The notes beneath the pieces were generated by a model. The model had not been told where the DNA came from. It searched no databases and worked only from the letters and a program-made list of their open reading frames with translations. Both the position numbers and the translations under genes were made by a program. Below are positions 59,067 to 64,000 of a stretch of 64,000 nucleotides of DNA, piece by piece; position 1 is the stretch's first letter; each line of letters begins with the position of its first letter. Source of the stretch: Hypholoma sublateritium FD-334 SS-4 (Eukaryota; Basidiomycota; Agaricomycetes; Agaricales; Strophariaceae); assembly GCA_000827495.1 (NCBI GenBank), contig KN817665.1:1-64000 (forward strand). The letters run 5' to 3'.

Positions 59067-60283
59067 CTATCCCAGTGATGTATTACACAGTCCTTCACTC
59101 AGGTTTTGTTCATAGTCTTCAGAAATACTCTCATCCCCCGCTACAGACCCTTGCTTCAGAGAGGACTGAGAGGCATCCGGAAGGGCAACTGGGATACGCT
59201 TCCCAGAGGTAGGATCCCATCGGGTCTTTGTCCGGGAATGATTCACCATATTTTTTGGAGAGACGTCTTCCCCGAACTGTGCTTTTAATCCTGTCCTCTC
59301 ATTTCGCCTTGGAAGGCGAATATACATCTTGAAATTCTGTACTTCCGTGGGTGCTGATTGAGAAGACCCGCCTGCAGTCTTCCTCTGCGACGGGGACGCA
59401 ACAGTTGAGGGTTTTGGAAGTACTAATTCATCTGAATCAGAGCTTGGAAGCTAATATTTCGATGTCAGTGCCCTTTCGAAACAAAGACCGGGCGAAACGT
59501 ACCAAATCCTCCGGGGGTGTTCGTATGTCAGATACAGGTAGACCCTCGATCTCGGAAAATCGCACCCGCTTGCGTGGTTTGCGACGGGATGACGGAAATA
59601 TAAGTTCCACCATACCCATATCCTGGCCATCTCGCCCTCGTTCAGAGAAGGTGCGTTTCGAGGCCCTTGTCAGTCTGGTGGAAGGGACGAAGGCCTGATG
59701 GATGCCGGTATGAACTGATCGTTCCTTCAAAATCCCGGAATTAATTATACATACTGAACCACCGTAGCCTCCGTTTCTTGAGTGTTCTGTCCGACGTGGA
59801 GACGAGCGACTGTCCTGGATTTCATGAGGACGTCGTGGTGTAGAAGGCTAGTGGGGTTGACATCGGATCTGTCCTAGGTTCTCATTCTGCAAAGAAATAC
59901 GCACTGGCGTTGGAAGCTCTTGACTTCCAGTTTGCGATACAGGACTTCTGAGAATGGTAGTTATCTGCAAATTTATCAGCGGTTTGGGGGTAGTAATATG
60001 TTCGATCCAGTGTCGTCACCTCAGTCATCGTGGATTGCGATACGCGAGATACTTGGACAATGGGAGGCGGGGAGGGAATACATATAGCAGCCTTCATATC
60101 TAAGAGATCCGATCCCAGCCGTTCGGCGTGCATTTCGAGCGTCGCACACGTCGTACGCAAGGTCGAGAGTGCGTTGCGGATATCAGTCAACCCAATCTCC
60201 ATTTGCTTGCATTTCCGTTCGAGGTCTTCTGTTGAGCTGCGTAGAGCTGGGTCGGGGTGCATTTCATCAGCGGTGAAAGACAT
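59067..60283 (-). CDS. Unrecognised multi-exon protein with N-terminal coiled coil
   Basis: Minus-strand open segments at about 60283-59882, 59730-59437 and 59450-59067 read as one protein in pieces. The N-terminus (LRSSTEDLERKCKQMEIGL, then heptad-like ALSTLRTTCATLEMHAERL) predicts a coiled coil. A later basic piece RRKPRKRVRFSEIEGL is followed by a Ser/Lys-rich end (NMVNHSRTKTRWDP). Splice sites between the pieces could not be fixed: the 59750 junction would need a very short intron and the 59440 junction changes frame. No known domain. It is divergent to RRP46 with a spacer of about 190 bp. Confidence 0.4.
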
Positions 60284-60470
60284 TTTACGCCTGAATCCCC
60301 TCGTTTGCGATGTACAACTCGAAGGTCATAGTATTTCGCCAGCGCACATCGTAGCGCCGGGGCTGTGCGCGTGAAGAGTGTGAGAAGAACCTTGTTATCT
60401 TATCTTATCTCTACAATCAAGTTCATTTTCGCCTCCGGTAGTTATGCATGCTGCTACTTTCTTCTTTACG

Positions 60471-61360
60471 ATGTCCACACCCACCCGACGTGATGGTCGA
60501 ACATCCACCAAAATCAGGCAGTTGAGGATATCTTATGATGGACTGGCGCGCGTAGATGGGTCGGCAAGGTTCGCATTCGGTACGTTAATCATTCCGCAGA
60601 GCCTAACTGGTCGCTTATGCCACGCTTTTCAGGCGACGATACATCTGCACTGGCGGCGGTATCTGGACCAATTGAAGTACGACTAGCCGCTGAGATACCA
60701 TCCAAAGCCACATTCGAAGTCCTAGTTCGCCCTTTGGCCAACATCCCGGCCACGGAAGCAAAACTGGTGGCAGCGAATATCAAATCGACAATTGAACCCT
60801 CCCTAATTCTCACTAAAAGTCCCCGTACCATGGTTCAGCTCGTTATTCAATCACTTACATCACCTGTGGCACCTCTATGGAAGGACTCCCTCACCGCGTC
60901 CATGATTAACGCGAGCACGCTGGCATTCCTTCAGGCCGGCTCAGTGTTGATGCAGGGTGTTGTTGCCGCTGTCGCGGTTGGGCGGCTGTCCAACGGTACT
61001 CTCGTCGTGGATCCGAGTGAAGAAGAAGCGGAGACACTCCTTGGCGGCGGGAGTTTCGCGTTCTTGTTCTCTGACCAAAATGCAGAGCGTGGTTCTCGTG
61101 TGGACTGTGTGTGGTCGAACTGGAAGGTCACGGATGGCGGCTACCTTCCGAATGAGTTCTTCCAGGCCAGGGAGCTCGCGAAGGCTGGTGCAACGCAGGT
61201 ATACAACTCTATACGGAAGAGCGTGGAGACGATGAGTGGTGCAGCTCAGAGCAAACGAATATTACAGGCGGGAGATACAGACGAAAGCTCGAGCGACGAC
61301 GAGAAGATGGAGATAGAGCGGTATGTACCTTTCTCCTTCGCTCTTGAAACTTCAATCTAA
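60471..61360 (+). CDS. RRP46: Exosome core subunit RRP46 (RNase PH-like)
   Basis: Two exons, 60471-60579 and 60633-61360; 278 residues. It opens with RRDGRTSTKIRQLRISYDGL and DGSARFAFG, then LAAVSGPIEVRLAAEIPSKA, the RNase PH fold signature (R-x-D-G-R; D-G-S-A; G-x-x-x-V). It continues LVIQSLTSPVAPLWKDSL and GVVAAVAVGRLSNGTLVVDP. This fits RRP46/EXOSC5, a catalytically inert ring subunit of the RNA exosome in nucleus and cytoplasm. The acidic Ser/Asp tail is longer than in yeast. The true C-terminus may use another intron from 61322 to an acceptor near 61414, which would replace the last 13 residues. Confidence 0.82.
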
Positions 61361-61631
61361 CCTTCTGGTGTCCTCGAGTGGCCCATAATTGTATTTCATA
61401 TCATTAATGAGACAGCCCCGTCATCCGATATCAGAGTCCAATTGAACACACCGACAAATACCTAGTGCATAAAGGTCCGACAGCAACCTCGGTGTTCCTG
61501 ACGTTTTCAAGAGAGTCACCGGACTCATCGAATGCGCGCGACAGACATTGTGTGACCAATTACTCGTCATCTATTGGCTCGCTTACCCGTTCAAATAATA
61601 TAATTCCGTCCCGGTTGTGATTTCGTGCTCT
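61361..61631. other. Short spacer
   Basis: May contain an alternative last exon of RRP46. Otherwise nothing. Confidence 0.4.
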
Positions 61632-62006
61632 TCACCAGCCTTCTTGATCCCTGCTTTTCGGCTTCCTTGATTCGTTTCCCGGTTCTAAACATGTTGATTG
61701 GACAGGACACCGCGCTTGGTTGTCCTTGGTTAATGTATGGTGTGATAGTGTCAAGGTAAGTTTGATAGTATCACTGCAGGCTTCTTCAGAAAACTTACGG
61801 GCATCAAATATAAGTAAACAGTTCTTACACATCGGAACAGACGCCCGCCATTCACTACACTTCGCAGCGTGGCTCACCAATCCATTATCGAAGAAGATCA
61901 GTTCGCGTACTAACGGTTGATGGTGGGTGTGTAAGTCTGCGAGACCTTCGCTCACCTCATAGTTCGATGGTAGCTGTTCCAGTTTCGGACATGCCCGAGA
62001 CTGCAT
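61632..62006 (-). CDS. Hypothetical fragment, possibly F-box/LRR C-terminus
   Basis: A 124-residue frame starting ACPKLEQLPSNYEVSEGLADLH in part, then HQPLVRELIFFDNGLVSH and MCKNCLLIFDARKFSEE. The pattern recalls the last leucine-rich stretch of agaricomycete F-box proteins, but no F-box is nearby. Probably a gene fragment. Confidence 0.3.
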   Translation of the reverse strand: MQSRACPKLEQLPSNYEVSEGLADLHTHHQPLVRELIFFDNGLVSHAAKCSEWRASVPMCKNCLLIFDARKFSEEACSDTIKLTLTLSHHTLTKDNQARCPVQSTCLEPGNESRKPKSRDQEGW

Positions 62007-62268
62007 TTAGGCTGCCTATAACACCGGTTCGCAAAAAATGCACCAGCTGAATGCCATATCCGGCGGCGACTTCGCCGCTTCATTTGCGAATGGACTAGTG
62101 CATACTACGATTAACGGCGAGTAACTGAAACAGCGAGGCTGCTTCGACGCGACCCTGACCATTTCATTTCTGCTCATGACCAGGCCGCGGCTATTCACAG
62201 GACTGCTATAAGATAGTGCAACGCGTCCCCACATATGTCTCCTTTGTGGCTGTCTTTGAAAGTCCGGG

Positions 62269-64000
62269 ATGTGGTTCGATTTCCTTTCGATTTTCTCGCT
62301 TTCCTTGTTTCACATTGGGTGGATATCTGGCTTTGGAGGTTACGACTCGGGGGATAGTACATATGATTATGTAGTCATAGGCGGAGGGACCGCGTGAGTT
62401 GCGGTTTTTTATCGTCACAAATAAGCTGACTATAGCGTTTATAGGGGTTTAGCCATTGCAAGTCGCTTGAGCGAGTTGTTGAACAGTACTGTCATTGTCC
62501 TTGAAGCTGGATCGAACGTCGAGCGTCTCCCCGAGGTTAATGCAATCAGATGCTGCAATATCCTTGGCTTAAAACATTGCTTTTGAGCAGGTGTTCATCC
62601 CAGGTCTTGTGGGTACTGGACAAGCATTCACAACGTTGAATTGGGGCTACAAAACAATTCCGCAAGAACACCTGAATGGGCGAACCACAACAATAAACGC
62701 AGGAAAGGCGCTCGGTGGAAGTACCATCAGTCAGTTTGGTATACCAAGTCTATGGCATGGAAACTAACGGAATACCTCACCCGATAGTCAACAGCATGAT
62801 ATTCGTACGCCACAATGCAGACTTTAGCACACCGTAGAACTCACAGCTCCCAGCCTCGTGCAGAAAAAGAGCAATACGACGCATGGGGTACCTTGAACGA
62901 TGACGACCCGCAATGGACCTGGGATTCCATGCTTCCGTTTTTTAGAAAGCTGGAACTCTTCACGCGACCGACGGAAAGCCAGGTGCTCAGCGGTGTCCTC
63001 TTCGACGAACATGTGCATGGTACCGATGTCGACCATGGGCGCGTCAAGGTCGGCTACCCAAACTACTTCTACGATCAGTCAAAGATGTGGCACAACGCAT
63101 CGGGATTCAGTCCTTCACCTGATCTATCAAACGGAAGTCCGCAGGGGACGGTGGGGGTTGCACCGAACTCACTCGACGCGCAGAATAACACAAGGTGAGT
63201 TCCCGCGCTTGTTTTTCCGCTATCTGCTGTCGGCTCACTCATACGCCATCTACTGTCTTTGTTAGATGCTCTTCGGTCTGCGCTTATTACACCCCGTTTT
63301 CTAATAGACCTAATTTTAGGGTTCTAACGGGAGTCTTTGTGAATCGGATACTGTGGAGCATGACTGGAACCACCGGAGCAACACGAACAGACCCGCTGAA
63401 GGCTATCGGTGTTGAGTATCGTACGGAAAATGGTCTAGTACGGCATGTGAATGTCAGAAAAGAGGTCATTGTGTCGGCCGGAACTATTGCGACCCCGAAG
63501 ATATTGGAGCTTTCCGGAGTGGGAAATACGACGTGAGTGTTCTGCAACGGAAGATTGCTGGCGCTGATGCGACATCTATGTATGATTGATCAACATATTT
63601 TCACAGCATACTGAAAAATGCCGGTGTTACCCCCATATTAGATCTGCCTACCGTTGGGGAGAATCTCGCAGGTAACTTTTTCTTCAGCTCCGCCCACCAC
63701 GTTGCTAAGAAATCGAATCTATAGATCACGTTCATGGTTGGGCGAATGCATTCACAAACGCGTCGTAAGGTGAATTGTGAAGCATGATTGTCCTTTGTCT
63801 GACTGAAAAGAGCAGCGTCACAAGAGACTTACTGACATTGGATCCACGCTTTAAGGAAGAACAGCAGGATCTCTGGTTCCATAACCGTTCCGGTAAATCA
63901 ACCGTCAATAAACTCAACGTCAGGCTGTTCAACTGTGTGCATTTCAATAGGTGTCCTCTCAGCTGCGCCCCGGTCATTGGGTCTCGCTGTCGCATCTGAC
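62269..64000 (+). CDS. GMC oxidoreductase (partial; runs off the window)
   Basis: Start ATG 62269 gives a signal peptide (MWFDFLSIFSLSLFHIGW). Exons 62269-62393, 62445-62535, 62591-62729, 62788-62804, 62854-63194, 63266-63532, 63607-63671, 63725-63764, 63816-63892, then 63924 to the edge. The FAD-binding motif VVIGGGTAGLAIASRL and VIVLEAGS are clear; GKALGGSTIINSMIF is GMC signature 1; ATPKILELSGVG is close to signature 2. Secreted FAD oxidases of this family (aryl-alcohol, glucose or methanol oxidase types) make H2O2 for lignin and sugar oxidation. The C-terminal substrate domain with the catalytic His is beyond the window. Introns 3-4 flank a 17-nt exon. Confidence 0.85.

Overview
The window looks like nuclear DNA of an agaricomycete (Basidiomycota), probably a wood-decay type. 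Genes are broken by many short GT-AG introns of about 45-75 nt and some micro-exons. There are basidiomycete-style NACHT NTPases, HET-domain remnants, F-box genes, paired P450s and a GMC oxidoreductase. GC-rich non-coding stretches alternate with AT-richer genes. Exon models were built by hand from splice signals, reading phase and comparison between paralogues inside the window; no database search was possible.

1-36 kb is an accessory region. It holds a small P-loop kinase-like gene (134-978) and four full-length paralogous NACHT genes: A 2327-5004 +, B 10049-12754 +, C 18053-20794 -, D 32305-34992 +. All four share the same five intron positions and phases. A and B lie in a segmental duplication that includes degenerate flanks. 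Between the NACHT genes are a probable non-autonomous Helitron (16739-17808), a TA-flanked inverted-repeat element with an N gap (22287-22877), two ends of a decayed HET-domain gene (22982-23650 and 25225-26072), and a 975-residue GC-rich disordered-protein gene (26357-29284 -). Short relics of that last gene recur beside NACHT A, B and D.

35-39.3 kb holds a frameshifted F-box gene, three arrays of a TCACGCAC-type repeat and a second HET fragment.

39.6-57.7 kb is richer in intact genes. Two P450 paralogues with the same intron pattern bracket a small secreted cysteine-rich protein, a phosphoesterase, a short-chain dehydrogenase plus a damaged copy of it, and a beta-carbonic anhydrase. With the GMC oxidoreductase at the right edge, this could be a loose oxidative-metabolism cluster, but no backbone synthase is seen.

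58-64 kb holds an unrecognised coiled-coil gene, the exosome subunit RRP46 (a housekeeping gene), a possible F-box fragment and the 5' part of a GMC oxidoreductase that runs off the window.

The most distinctive content is the NACHT/HET neighbourhood. It resembles a fungal NLR/allorecognition locus under rapid turnover: the NTPases have a short Asn/Gly-rich head and a Cys/His-rich tail with no obvious WD40, ankyrin or TPR repeats.
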